Origin: Sphingomonas sp. R-74633
Lineage (GTDB): Bacteria > Pseudomonadota > Alphaproteobacteria > Sphingomonadales > Sphingomonadaceae
Direction of reading: 5' to 3'
NCBI RefSeq assembly: GCF_013416555.1
Contig: NZ_JACCFG010000001.1
Span: 1,054,001-1,118,000, forward strand
Length of the DNA: 64,000 nucleotides
The position numbers were made by a program, and so were the translations under genes. Positions within the stretch are counted from its first letter, which is position 1. Every line of letters starts with the position of its first letter. Shown piece after piece: positions 33,614-42,480 of the stretch. The notes below the pieces were generated by a model. It was not told the origin of the DNA. It was given only the letters and a program-made list of their open reading frames with translations, and ran no database searches.

Positions 33614-35379
33614 CCACTGCCAAAGCTGAAGGCCCGGTCACGCCCCGTCTCGTCCTGCCGCCGCATGCTCCGCGCCTTGAGCAGGTCGTGCCGCGACAGG
33701 ATCCCGACCACCCGGTTGCTCGCGCGTTCGACGATCGGGATGCGCCCCACCCCGGTTTCGACCATCATGTCCGCCACCGCGCCGATCGGGGTATCGGGAT
33801 AGGCGCAGGGCTGCGACGCGTCCGAAAGGATATCGACAAGCGCCGTGCCCCACTGGCGTTCTTCAGTCTGCCAGCGGAGCGCATCGCTGCGCGAGGCAAG
33901 CCCGAGCAGCCGCTCCTCGGCATCCACCACCGGATAGCTGCGATGCGCGGCCTGTCCGGCGAAGAACTCGACCGCGCCCACCACCGGCAGATCGCCCGGC
34001 AGCGTCGCGGGGTCGCGCGTCATCACGTCGCCCGCCTGGAGAAAGTCGAGCGGGTCCACTGTATATTCCTGCAGGATATGCCGCCCGCGCCGCGCGATCT
34101 TCTCGGTCAGGATCGAGCGGCGCATCACCAGCACGCTCACGGCATAGGCGCCCGTCGAGGCAATCACCGCCAGCGGCAGCACGTCGAAATGCCCGGTCAA
34201 CTCGGCGGCGAACAGCGCACCGGTCAGCGGCGCGCGCATGGCGCCGCTCATGATCCCCGCCATGCCGATCATCGCCCACAGGCCCGGCGAGCCCGGCAGC
34301 CACAGCCCAACCAGATAGCCGAGCGCCCCGCCCAGCGTCAGCAACGGCGCCAGCACGCCGCCCGAAGTGCCCGATCCCAGCGCGACCAGCCACACCAGCG
34401 CCTTCACCACCAGCAACGCGAGGACCACGCGCAGCGTCAGCCCGCCGTCGAGCAGGCTCTGGATATTGCCATAGCCCGCGCCGAGCACATGCGCATCGAC
34501 CAGCCCGCCCAGGCCCACCGCCACCGCGCCGATCGCCGGCCACCACATCCAATGGACCGGCAGCCGGTGGAAGAGATCCTCGATCCGGTAGAGCAATTGC
34601 GACAGCAACGCCGCCTCGAGCCCGGCGAGCATTCCCAGCAGCAGCGCCAGCCCCAGCGCGGTGCCGATCTCCGGCAGTGCGCCCAGCACGAACGGAAACA
34701 GCGCGCCGCCACCGAACAGCAGCGGCCGCCAGGCAAAGGCCACCAAGACAGCCACGACAACCGGCACGAAGCTGCGCGGCTTCCATTCGAACAGCAGCAC
34801 TTCGATCGCCAACAGGATCGCGGCGAGCGGCGTGCCGAATATCCCGGTCATGCCTGCCGCCGCGCCTGCGACGAGCAGCGTCTTTCGCTCCGCCGCGCTC
34901 AAGTGGAAGCATTGCGCGAACAGCGATCCGATCGCACCGCCGGTCATGATGATCGGCCCCTCGGCGCCAAACGGACCGCCGCTGCCGATCGAGATCGCCG
35001 AGGAGAGCGGCTTGAGCAGCGCGACCTTCAGCGACAGCTTGCTCTGACCATAAAGGATCGCCTCGATCGCCTCCGGGATGCCGTGCCCGCGGATCTTGTC
35101 CGAGCCAAAGCGCGCCATCAGGCCGATCAGCAGCGCACCCAGCACCGGGATCACCACCACCGCGAGTCCGAGATGGCTGTCCTTGATTTCGCTCGACGCG
35201 GCCGACAGCCGCCCGAACCAGAAGAGGTTGGTCGCAACCGCGATCAGCTTGATGAGCACCCACGCCCCCAGCGCGCCGCCGGTGCCGACCACCAGCGCGG
35301 CGGCCGCCAGCATCGCCATCCGCCAGTCGGCACTATAGTCGGCAAGCCGGGGCGCGGCTTGCACAGGGGGTTTCGTCAT
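33610..35379 (-). CDS. ClC-family chloride channel/transporter with CBS domains
   Basis: A 589-residue protein; AAGGAGAAG precedes ATG at 35379. The ClC core (about 15-430) carries GHGIPEAIEAI, GSGGPFGAEGPIIM with the gating Glu, GIFGTPLAAIL and GSGTSGGVLAPLL. The position of E. coli ClC-ec1 Glu203 (proton pathway) is Val here by eye alignment (LLAIEVLL), as in true channels. Two CBS domains (about 450-580) close the protein. It is divergent from a MarR gene with a palindromic site between, and its 3' end overlaps the stop of the GH51-like gene by 4 bp. Confidence 0.9.
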   Translation of the reverse strand: MTKPPVQAAPRLADYSADWRMAMLAAAALVVGTGGALGAWVLIKLIAVATNLFWFGRLSAASSEIKDSHLGLAVVVIPVLGALLIGLMARFGSDKIRGHGIPEAIEAILYGQSKLSLKVALLKPLSSAISIGSGGPFGAEGPIIMTGGAIGSLFAQCFHLSAAERKTLLVAGAAAGMTGIFGTPLAAILLAIEVLLFEWKPRSFVPVVVAVLVAFAWRPLLFGGGALFPFVLGALPEIGTALGLALLLGMLAGLEAALLSQLLYRIEDLFHRLPVHWMWWPAIGAVAVGLGGLVDAHVLGAGYGNIQSLLDGGLTLRVVLALLVVKALVWLVALGSGTSGGVLAPLLTLGGALGYLVGLWLPGSPGLWAMIGMAGIMSGAMRAPLTGALFAAELTGHFDVLPLAVIASTGAYAVSVLVMRRSILTEKIARRGRHILQEYTVDPLDFLQAGDVMTRDPATLPGDLPVVGAVEFFAGQAAHRSYPVVDAEERLLGLASRSDALRWQTEERQWGTALVDILSDASQPCAYPDTPIGAVADMMVETGVGRIPIVERASNRVVGILSRHDLLKARSMRRQDETGRDRAFSFGSG

Positions 35380-35406
35380 GGAACTTCTCCTTGGAAGCCG
35401 CGCAAA

Positions 35407-35425
35407 TATATCGCAATACGATATA
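35407..35425. promoter_or_regulatory. perfect palindromic MarR-type operator
   Basis: TATATCG (35407-35413), 5-base spacer CAATA, CGATATA (35419-35425): a perfect 7-bp inverted repeat in the 63-bp gap between the ClC gene and the marR gene. MarR-family proteins bind such AT-rich palindromes, so this is the likely shared operator for autoregulation and control of the ClC gene. The binding itself is inferred from position. Confidence 0.75.
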
Positions 35426-35442
35426 GTCAACGAAGGAAGATC

Positions 35443-35850
35443 ATGGTCGAGCCTGTTTCCGATGCGGTCGACTACCCCGCGCTCGCCGATTTCCGCCACG
35501 CGCTGCGGCTGTTCCTCGTGTTCAGCGAGAGCCGCGCGGCCGAACAGGGGCTCACTGCGCAGCAGCACCAGGCGCTGCTCGCGATCCGGGGCGCGCCTTC
35601 CGGACAGGTCACGATCGGCTATGTCGCCGAACGGCTGGTGATCAAGCCGCACAGCGCCTCGGGCCTGGTCGAGCGGCTCGAGGCACTGGGCCTGCTCGCA
35701 CGCTCGGCCTCGGAGAGCGACAAGCGCCAGGCGTTGATCGGGCTCACGCCCAAGGCACGCGCGCTGCTGGAAACCCTCTCGGCCACGCACCGCGAGGAAC
35801 TGCTGCGGCTCCGTCCCATGCTCACTTCGCTGCTCGCCCGGCTGGATTGA
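35443..35850 (+). CDS. MarR-family transcriptional regulator
   Basis: A 135-residue winged-helix dimeric regulator; AAGGAAG precedes ATG at 35443. The family pattern is clear: LTAQQHQALLAIRG, VTIGYVAERLVIKPHSASGLVERLEALGLLAR as the recognition helix region, and SESDKRQALIGLTPKARALLE for the wing. No cysteine is seen, so thiol sensing is unlikely. The gene is divergent from the ClC gene and shares a palindromic site with it, suggesting ligand-dependent control of that channel. Confidence 0.93.
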   Translation: MVEPVSDAVDYPALADFRHALRLFLVFSESRAAEQGLTAQQHQALLAIRGAPSGQVTIGYVAERLVIKPHSASGLVERLEALGLLARSASESDKRQALIGLTPKARALLETLSATHREELLRLRPMLTSLLARLD

Positions 35851-35975
35851 TCGGGGCAGGCCACAAATACCGGTCGGTGCCCTTGCAATATGGGGCTGCG
35901 CATGCTGCCTAGGCGCATGCCATTTGACGTACCCCTCGCCGCTGCAATTGCGTCCTTCCCGCGCGTCCACGCCGC

Positions 35976-37772
35976 ATGCTGAACCTCGCCAATAGCGGCC
36001 TTTCCGACACGCTGGTGATCCTCGGTGCCGCCGGGCTGGTGATCCCCGCCTTTGCGCGCTTCCGGATCAGCCCGGTGATCGGGTTCATCCTGGTCGGCGC
36101 GCTGGTCGGCCCGTTCGGCTTGGGCAGCCTCGTGCCGTCGCATCCCTGGCTCTATTACCTCACCATCTCCGACGGGCACGCGATCGAGCCGTTCGCCGAG
36201 TTCGGCATCATCCTGCTGCTGTTCTCGATCGGGCTCGAGCTCTCGTTCAAGCGGCTCTGGTCGATGCGCACGCTCGTCTTCGGCGTCGGTGCGGCGGAAT
36301 TGCTGAGCGCGGCGCTGATCCTCGGCGCAGTGCTCTATCTCACCGGGCTCAGCACCGGCGGCGCGATCGGGCTCGGCCTGGCGCTCGCGCTCTCCTCCAC
36401 TGCAATCGTGCTGCCCATCGCCGGCACCACGAGCGCGGTCGGTCGCTCGGCCTTCGCGATGCTGTTGTTCGAGGATCTCGCGCTCGTCCCGATCATCTTC
36501 CTGCTCGGCGCGCTGGCACCGGCCGCCGGCGGCGAAGCCGGCTGGGTCAAGCTCGGCTGGACGCTCGGCTTCGGCATCCTCACCGTCGTCATCCTGTTCG
36601 TCGGCGGGCGCATCCTGCTACCGCGCATGTTCGCCCAGGCCGCCCGCACCAAGAGCCCCGAGCTATTCCTCGCCGCCAGCCTGCTCGTCGTGATCGTCGC
36701 CAGCCTCGCCACCACCGCCGTCGGCCTGTCGCCGATCGTCGGCGCGCTGATCGCAGGGCTGCTGATCGCCGAGACCGAATATCACGGCGAAGTCGAAGCG
36801 ATCACCGCGCCGTTCAAGGGCCTCGCGCTCGGTGTGTTCCTGATCACCGTCGGCATGCGGCTCGACCTCAACTTCATCGTCCACAACTGGGCGCCTTTGC
36901 TCGGCGCTTCGCTGCTGGTGATGCTGGTCAAGGCAGCGGTGACGACGGGGCTGCTCAAGCTCTCGGGCGCGCGCACCGGCACCGCGGCGGAAGCCGGGGT
37001 GCTGATGGCCAGCCCGTCCGAGACCACGCTGATCGTGCTCGGCGTCGCCGGCGCGGCGGGGCTGATCAGCCCGAGCACCGCCGCCTTCTGGACCACCGTC
37101 ACGGCGATCGGCCTCACTTCGACGCCCTTGCTCGCCAAGGCCGGCCGCGCCGCCGCCCAGCTCATCGAGCGCGCGAAGATGGAGGAGGCCCCCGATCCGG
37201 CACTCGACGAAGTGCAGAACGGCACCGTGATCATCGGCTTCGGCCGCGTCGGGCGCACTGTCGCGGACATGCTGCGTCGGCACGGCCTGCCCTATATCGG
37301 CGTCGATGCCGACATCGATAACGTCAACGCCGCGCGCCGCGGCGGCTATAACGTGCTGTTCGGCGACGTGACGCGCTCGGAGCTGGTCGACAAACTCAAC
37401 CTTGGCCACGCCAAGGCACTGGTGCTGACGATGGACGATCCGGTGCTCACCGTGCGCCTCACCAAGCGCGTACGCGGCTGGGTCCCCAATTTGCCGATCA
37501 TCGCACGCGCCCGCGACACCGCGCACGCCGCCGAGCTTTATCGCGCCGGTGCCAGCGAAGCAGTGCCCGAGGCGCTGGAAAGCTCGCTCCAGCTCTCCGA
37601 AGTGGTGCTCGTCGATCTCGGCCTCGGCGTCGGCCCGGTGATTGCCTCGATCCACGAGAAGCGCGACGAGATGCGCAAGAAGATCAAGGAAGTCGCCGGC
37701 ATGGAGCGCGAGCCGCGCTTCCGCCGCGTGCGGGTCGAACGGGGCAATGAGGAATCGGATATGCCCGCCTGA
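35976..37772 (+). CDS. KefC-like monovalent cation:proton antiporter (CPA2) with TrkA-N domain
   Basis: A 598-residue membrane protein. About twelve hydrophobic segments (residues 10-400) include GLELSFKRLWSMR and LALSSTAIVLPIAG, typical of the CPA2 exchanger family. A RCK/TrkA-N domain follows (about 415-530) with the nucleotide motif VIIGFGRVGRTVADML, then a short charged tail. Such proteins exchange K+ or Na+ for protons and are gated by nucleotides or glutathione adducts. No KefF-like ancillary protein is adjacent. The ribosome-binding site is weak. Confidence 0.9.
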   Translation: MLNLANSGLSDTLVILGAAGLVIPAFARFRISPVIGFILVGALVGPFGLGSLVPSHPWLYYLTISDGHAIEPFAEFGIILLLFSIGLELSFKRLWSMRTLVFGVGAAELLSAALILGAVLYLTGLSTGGAIGLGLALALSSTAIVLPIAGTTSAVGRSAFAMLLFEDLALVPIIFLLGALAPAAGGEAGWVKLGWTLGFGILTVVILFVGGRILLPRMFAQAARTKSPELFLAASLLVVIVASLATTAVGLSPIVGALIAGLLIAETEYHGEVEAITAPFKGLALGVFLITVGMRLDLNFIVHNWAPLLGASLLVMLVKAAVTTGLLKLSGARTGTAAEAGVLMASPSETTLIVLGVAGAAGLISPSTAAFWTTVTAIGLTSTPLLAKAGRAAAQLIERAKMEEAPDPALDEVQNGTVIIGFGRVGRTVADMLRRHGLPYIGVDADIDNVNAARRGGYNVLFGDVTRSELVDKLNLGHAKALVLTMDDPVLTVRLTKRVRGWVPNLPIIARARDTAHAAELYRAGASEAVPEALESSLQLSEVVLVDLGLGVGPVIASIHEKRDEMRKKIKEVAGMEREPRFRRVRVERGNEESDMPA

Positions 37773-37841
37773 CGCGGATTGCGCTTGCTAGGCCAACGGC
37801 CGCGGCGCATTTTCCGGCAAAGCGTTTTAGGGAGTAATGCC

Positions 37842-38360
37842 ATGTTGTTGAGCCTTCTGATCCTGGCCACCGCTGCTCCGGCGGCGCAGTCCGCCGATCC
37901 GCTCGCCCCGGCGCGCGCCGGGCAATATCAGTGCGTGATCCCCAACCAGGACAAAAAGACCTGCGTCGGCACCACCAGCTACAAGATCGCCGCCGACGGC
38001 AGTTATGAATCGACGACCCAGCTGTTCCTCGCCCCGACGCCGCTGATCACGATGGAGCTGCACACGCGCGGTAGCGCCAAGGACGGCAAGCTGTGCGAGA
38101 CCGTCAAGCTCGCCGATTTCCAGGCCGGCACCGTCTATTTGGACGGCAAGCCCGCCGATGACGCGACCTCCAACGCCGTGAAGAGCCAGATGACCGCCGC
38201 GGTTTCGGCGCTCGACGGCAAGTCCGCCTGCTCGACGATCAAGCCGGACGCCGACGGCCTGATGCTCAACGAAGTCGCTATCGACGGCACCGTCCGCTCC
38301 GATCTCAGTCAGAAGTTCATCTGGGTGGGCGCGAAGGACGGCTACAAGCTCGGGATGTAA
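37842..38360 (+). CDS. exported cysteine-containing protein, paralog A of a tandem pair
   Basis: A 172-residue protein with signal peptide MLLSLLILATAAPAAQSA; AGGGAG lies 8 bases before the ATG. Four mature cysteines (QYQCVIP, KTCVGT, LCETVK, SACSTI) line up with those of the next gene, as does the C-terminal FIWVGAKDGYKLGM. The two therefore arose by tandem duplication. The stop overlaps the next start (TAATG). The fold looks beta-rich. No named family is recognised; it is probably periplasmic. Confidence 0.8.
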   Translation: MLLSLLILATAAPAAQSADPLAPARAGQYQCVIPNQDKKTCVGTTSYKIAADGSYESTTQLFLAPTPLITMELHTRGSAKDGKLCETVKLADFQAGTVYLDGKPADDATSNAVKSQMTAAVSALDGKSACSTIKPDADGLMLNEVAIDGTVRSDLSQKFIWVGAKDGYKLGM

Positions 38361-38875
38361 TGATGATCGCCTCTCTGCTCCTGCTCGCCACCGCTTCGCC
38401 GCTACCCGCGCCCGACGCGCTCGATCCCGCCCGGATGGGCAAGATCCGCTGCATCCGCCCGGATACTCAGGCGCGCACCTGCGCGACGATGGTCCGCTAT
38501 TCGGTCCATGCCGACGACCGGTTCGATGCCGTGGTGACCGGCGTGGTCTCCACCGAGCCGACGATCGTGATGGAATACCAGACTTCCGGCCAGATCGAGG
38601 ACGGCGCGGTCTGCTCCACCGTCCGGCCGGTCGATTTCACTTCTGGCAAGCTTACCAAGGACGGCGCTCCGCTCGCCCCGGCGGTAGAAACCTCGGTCCG
38701 CCAGCGGCTGATGCTCGCGCTCCAGCCCCTCGCCGGCAAGAAGCGCTGCTACCGCGACCGCCCCGATGGCGACGGCCTGGTCTCGGATGTGATCATCGAA
38801 GGCCAGGTCCGCGCCGAGATGAACCAGCGCGCGATCTGGGTGGCGCCCGAAGACGGCTGGGCCCCGGGGATGTGA
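38360..38875 (+). CDS. exported cysteine-containing protein, paralog B of a tandem pair
   Basis: A 171-residue protein starting at the ATG overlapping the stop of paralog A. The signal peptide is MMIASLLLLATASPLPA. It keeps the four cysteines of paralog A (KIRCIRP, RTCATM, VCSTVR, KRCYRD) and the ending AIWVAPEDGWAPGM but differs widely elsewhere, so the duplication is old. Coupled translation suggests the two act together. Function unknown. Confidence 0.8.
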   Translation: MMIASLLLLATASPLPAPDALDPARMGKIRCIRPDTQARTCATMVRYSVHADDRFDAVVTGVVSTEPTIVMEYQTSGQIEDGAVCSTVRPVDFTSGKLTKDGAPLAPAVETSVRQRLMLALQPLAGKKRCYRDRPDGDGLVSDVIIEGQVRAEMNQRAIWVAPEDGWAPGM

Positions 38876-38893
38876 TCCGCGAGCCGCGGCGGT

Positions 38894-41545
38894 TCAGGCC
38901 GTCGCGGTCGCCTTTGCCAGCTCGGCCTTGACCGCCTCGAGCGCTTCCGCACCCTTGTCGCCATCCGGACCGCCGCCCTGAGCCATGTCGGGACGGCCAC
39001 CGCCGCCCTGCCCGCCCAGCACCGCCACCGCGACCTTGACCAGGTCAACCGCGCTCGCCGCCACACCCTCGCTCACGCCGACCGCCACCGAAGCGCGCCC
39101 TTCGTTGACCGCGACCAGTGCGACCACGCCGCTGCCGATCCGCGCCTTGGCCTCGTCGACCGCGCCGCGCAGCGCCTTGGGGTCGAGCCCGTCGAGCACC
39201 TGACCGAGAAAGTTGATCCCCGCCACCTGCTCCGGCCCCGCCGTCTGCGCGGCAGCGCCGCCGCCCAGCGCCAGCGCCTTCTTGGCCTCAGCCAGTTCGC
39301 GCTCGAGCTTGCGCCGCTCCTCGACCAGCGCACCGACGCGCGCCACGACATCGTCGGGCGAGGTCTTCAGCGCCGCCGCCGCCTCACGCAACTGCGCGTC
39401 ACGCGCGTTGAGCCACAGCCGCGCGCCTTCGCCGGTCAGCCCTTCGATACGGCGCACGCCGCTCGACACGGCGCTCTCCGAGACGATCTTGAAGATTGCG
39501 ATGTCGCCCGTGGCGTTGACATGGGTACCGCCGCACAGCTCGACCGAGTAGAAGGCGTCGTCGCCCGCACCCATCGAGAGCACGCGGACCTCGTCGCCAT
39601 ATTTCTCGCCGAACAGCGCCATCGCACCTGCCTCGATCGCGTCCTCGGGCGCCATCAGCCGCGTCTCGACCGAACCGTTATGGCGAATCTGCGCGTTCAC
39701 ATCGGCCTCGATGTCCGCAATCTCGTCGGGCGTCAGCGCATTGGGGTGCGAATAGTCGAAGCGGAAGCGATCGGGCGCGACCAGGCTGCCCTTCTGCGTC
39801 ACATGCCCGCCCAGCCGCTTGCGCAGCGCCGCGTGCAGCAAATGCGTCGCCGAGTGATTGGCGCGCACGCGGTCGCGGCGATCAGCATCGACGGTCAGCT
39901 GCACTGCATCGCCCACGGCGATCTCGCCGGTCTCGATCTTGGCGTGATGCGCATGGAGGCGCCCGAGCGGCTTGGAGGTGTCGTCCACCGCCGCGCTCAT
40001 CTTGTCGTTGGCGATCACGCCGGCATCGCCCATCTGGCCACCGCTCTCGGCGTAGAAGGGCGTCTGGTTGGTCAGGATCGTCACGCTGTCGCCGGCCGAG
40101 GCCTTTTCGACGCGCGCGCCGTCCTTGACGATCGCCACCACCTGGCCCTCGCCCTGCGTGCCCGCATAGCCGGTGAACTCGGTGCCACCCAGCTCGTCGG
40201 CCAGGTCGTACCACAGCTCTTCCGAGGCCTTTTCGCCCGAGCCCTTCCAGGCGGCGCGCGCGGCGCGCTTCTGCTCGGCCATAGCCGTGTCGAATCCGGC
40301 GCGGTCCACGGTCATGCCCTGGCCGCGCAGTGCGTCCTCGGTCAGATCGTACGGGAAGCCGAACGTGTCGTAGAGCTTGAACGCGGTCTCGCCGGGCAGC
40401 ACACCGCCCTCGGTCATGCCCGTCGTGGCTTCGTCGAGCAGCCGCAGGCCATTGGCCAGCGTCTGGCGGAAGCGCGTCTCTTCCTGCAGCAACGTCGCCT
40501 CGATCAGCGGCTGTGCGCGGACCAGCTCGGGGAACGCGGCGCCCATCTCGGCGACCAGCGACGGCACCATCCGGTGCATCAGCGGATCCTTGGCGCCGAG
40601 CAGGTGCGCGTGGCGCATCGCGCGGCGCATGATGCGGCGCAGGACATAGCCGCGGCCCTCATTGGCCGGCAGCACGCCGTCCGCCACCAGGAAGCCCGCC
40701 GAGCGCAAATGATCCGCGATCACGCGGTGGCTCGCCTGGTTCTCGCCGGTGGTCGCAGCGCCGGTCAGCGCACCCGATTCGGCGATCAGCGCCCTGAACG
40801 TGTCGGTATCGTAATTGTCGTGGACGCCCTGCAGCACCGCGGCAACGCGCTCCAGGCCCATGCCCGTGTCGATCGAGGGACGCGGCAGGTCGCCGATGAT
40901 CTCGTCATTCTCCTGCAGGAACTGCATGAAGACGAGATTCCAGATCTCGACGAAGCGGTCGCCATCTTCTTGCGGAGAACCCGGCGGGCCGCCCCAGATA
41001 TGGTCGCCATGGTCGTAGAAGATCTCCGAGCACGGCCCGCACGGACCGTCCGAGCCCATCGCCCAGAAATTGTCCTTGGTCGGGATGCGGATGATCCGCT
41101 CCTCGGGGAGCCCCGCGATCTTCTTCCACAGCTCGAACGCCTGGTCGTCGGTATGATAGACCGTCGCGGTCAGCCGGTTCGCCGGGATGCCCCACACCTT
41201 GGTGAGCAGGTTCCAGGCGTGGGTGATCGCCTGTTCCTTGAAATAGTCGCCGAACGAGAAGTTGCCGAGCATCTCGAAGAAGGTGTGGTGGCGCGCGGTA
41301 TAGCCGACATTGTCCAGATCGTTGTGCTTGCCGCCGGCGCGGACGCACTTTTGCGAGCTGGTCGCGGTCGAATAAGGCCGGCTCTCCAGCCCCGTGAACA
41401 CGTTTTTGAACGGCACCATGCCCGCGTTCACGAACATCAGGGTCGGATCGTTGTGCGGCACGAGCGGCGCGCTGGGAACGCGGGCGTGACCCTGGCTCTC
41501 GAAATAGTCGAGGAACGAACGGCGGATATCGTTGGTGGACGTCAT
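38894..41545 (-). CDS. alaS: alanyl-tRNA synthetase
   Basis: An 883-residue synthetase with class II catalytic domain (start [41 protein letters not shown]), tRNA recognition domain, editing domain with zinc ligands ([11 protein letters not shown] and [15 protein letters not shown]), and C-terminal coiled coil and glycine-rich C-Ala domain ([16 protein letters not shown]). The length is typical. It converges with the tandem paralogs; only 18 bp separate the ends. Its upstream 66-bp gap to the M50 gene is free of other genes. Confidence 0.97.
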   Translation of the reverse strand: MTSTNDIRRSFLDYFESQGHARVPSAPLVPHNDPTLMFVNAGMVPFKNVFTGLESRPYSTATSSQKCVRAGGKHNDLDNVGYTARHHTFFEMLGNFSFGDYFKEQAITHAWNLLTKVWGIPANRLTATVYHTDDQAFELWKKIAGLPEERIIRIPTKDNFWAMGSDGPCGPCSEIFYDHGDHIWGGPPGSPQEDGDRFVEIWNLVFMQFLQENDEIIGDLPRPSIDTGMGLERVAAVLQGVHDNYDTDTFRALIAESGALTGAATTGENQASHRVIADHLRSAGFLVADGVLPANEGRGYVLRRIMRRAMRHAHLLGAKDPLMHRMVPSLVAEMGAAFPELVRAQPLIEATLLQEETRFRQTLANGLRLLDEATTGMTEGGVLPGETAFKLYDTFGFPYDLTEDALRGQGMTVDRAGFDTAMAEQKRAARAAWKGSGEKASEELWYDLADELGGTEFTGYAGTQGEGQVVAIVKDGARVEKASAGDSVTILTNQTPFYAESGGQMGDAGVIANDKMSAAVDDTSKPLGRLHAHHAKIETGEIAVGDAVQLTVDADRRDRVRANHSATHLLHAALRKRLGGHVTQKGSLVAPDRFRFDYSHPNALTPDEIADIEADVNAQIRHNGSVETRLMAPEDAIEAGAMALFGEKYGDEVRVLSMGAGDDAFYSVELCGGTHVNATGDIAIFKIVSESAVSSGVRRIEGLTGEGARLWLNARDAQLREAAAALKTSPDDVVARVGALVEERRKLERELAEAKKALALGGGAAAQTAGPEQVAGINFLGQVLDGLDPKALRGAVDEAKARIGSGVVALVAVNEGRASVAVGVSEGVAASAVDLVKVAVAVLGGQGGGGRPDMAQGGGPDGDKGAEALEAVKAELAKATATA

Positions 41546-41611
41546 ACCGGCGACTTAGTTGCGGGAAGGCGTTCGCTCAAGCGAAACACTTCGATCAGCG
41601 TAAAAGCTCCC

Positions 41612-42163
41612 CTATCTCACCGATTTGTTGCGGGCACCGGCGCGGAGACCTTCAAGGATATGGTGCCCGTCGCTGCCCCTGAACGGCACGAGATTGGCGA
41701 TTCCCATCCCGGCGGAGAGAAAGGCGAGCGCACCCAGCAGCGCGCCTGTCAGTGTCGGGGTCCCGAGCAACGCGGCACCCGACCCGGCGAGCAGCGCAAG
41801 CAGGATGTTCGCGACCGGGCCGGCCACCGCGATCGCCATGCGCTTGCGGCGCGTATCGATTCGATCGAGCACATAGGCAACATAGCCGCCCAGGTCGCCC
41901 ATCCCAGCCCGCCACTTCAGCCGCAACTCGCGCCGCTTCGGCTTGAACTCGAAGGGCAGCACCACGATCGTGCGGATCTCCGCTCCAAGCCGGTGGGCTA
42001 CCACGGCATGACCCAGCTCGTGGACCAGTACGGCAACGAAGGAGAGCAGCGCATTGATCGCCAGTCGCAGCACCAGCCCGGCATCACCTCGGAAATGCTC
42101 GCTGAGCACGCCCATCACGCCAATGGCGGTGAGCAGGAAGATCAGTATCGCAAAAGCCCGCAT
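41612..42163 (-). CDS. short M50 (site-2 protease) family membrane metalloprotease
   Basis: A 183-residue protein with four or five hydrophobic segments. HELGH near residues 48-52 lies in a TM helix (VAVLVHELGHAVVAHRLG), and the third zinc ligand is probably the Asp of PFRGSDGHHILEG near residue 170. Unlike RseP it has no PDZ domain. GTG at 42169 is an alternative start; AGGGG precedes both. The substrate is unknown. It lies directly upstream of alaS on the same strand. Confidence 0.8.
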   Translation of the reverse strand: MRAFAILIFLLTAIGVMGVLSEHFRGDAGLVLRLAINALLSFVAVLVHELGHAVVAHRLGAEIRTIVVLPFEFKPKRRELRLKWRAGMGDLGGYVAYVLDRIDTRRKRMAIAVAGPVANILLALLAGSGAALLGTPTLTGALLGALAFLSAGMGIANLVPFRGSDGHHILEGLRAGARNKSVR

Positions 42164-42480
42164 CGCCACCCCTAATCTGCCCCCGGATCACTCGGCTCCG
42201 ATCGCCTCCCCTGATTGAAGACGATATCGATGCCCGGCCTGCTCGAGAAGAGGCGCACGCACCGATTGCAATGTAGGATTTCGCGTGTTTGGCTTTTCGG
42301 GCCGGGCCTTACCACCCGCCGCTCTTTGACCCTGTAGGAACGATAGGATCGCATCGACGCAAGGATGTTGCGAGACACGCGCCGTTTCCCCGAACCGAGT
42401 CAAGCCAGGCCCCGGCAAAACCCGCTTTGGGCCTGTACTTCATGTACTTTGCCCTGCGACTCGCCCCAGCTGCGTAGGAC
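42164..42480. other. 317-bp intergenic region with no recognised feature
   Basis: No open frame here has both a ribosome-binding site and gene-like composition. The composition is somewhat lower in GC than the neighbours around 42290-42340. It must contain the promoter of the M50 gene, but I see no convincing -35/-10 pair, terminator or known RNA. Confidence 0.5.

Noticed and set aside
33688..35850. A long forward frame covering the ClC gene antisense and fused to MarR
   Set aside because: Only the last 135 codons, with their own ribosome-binding site at 35443, form a real protein (MarR); the rest is shadow.
39521..42175. An 884-codon open frame antisense to alaS and the M50 gene
   Set aside because: It crosses two unrelated well-supported genes and the gap between them, and has Arg/His/Ala/Val-rich low-complexity content.
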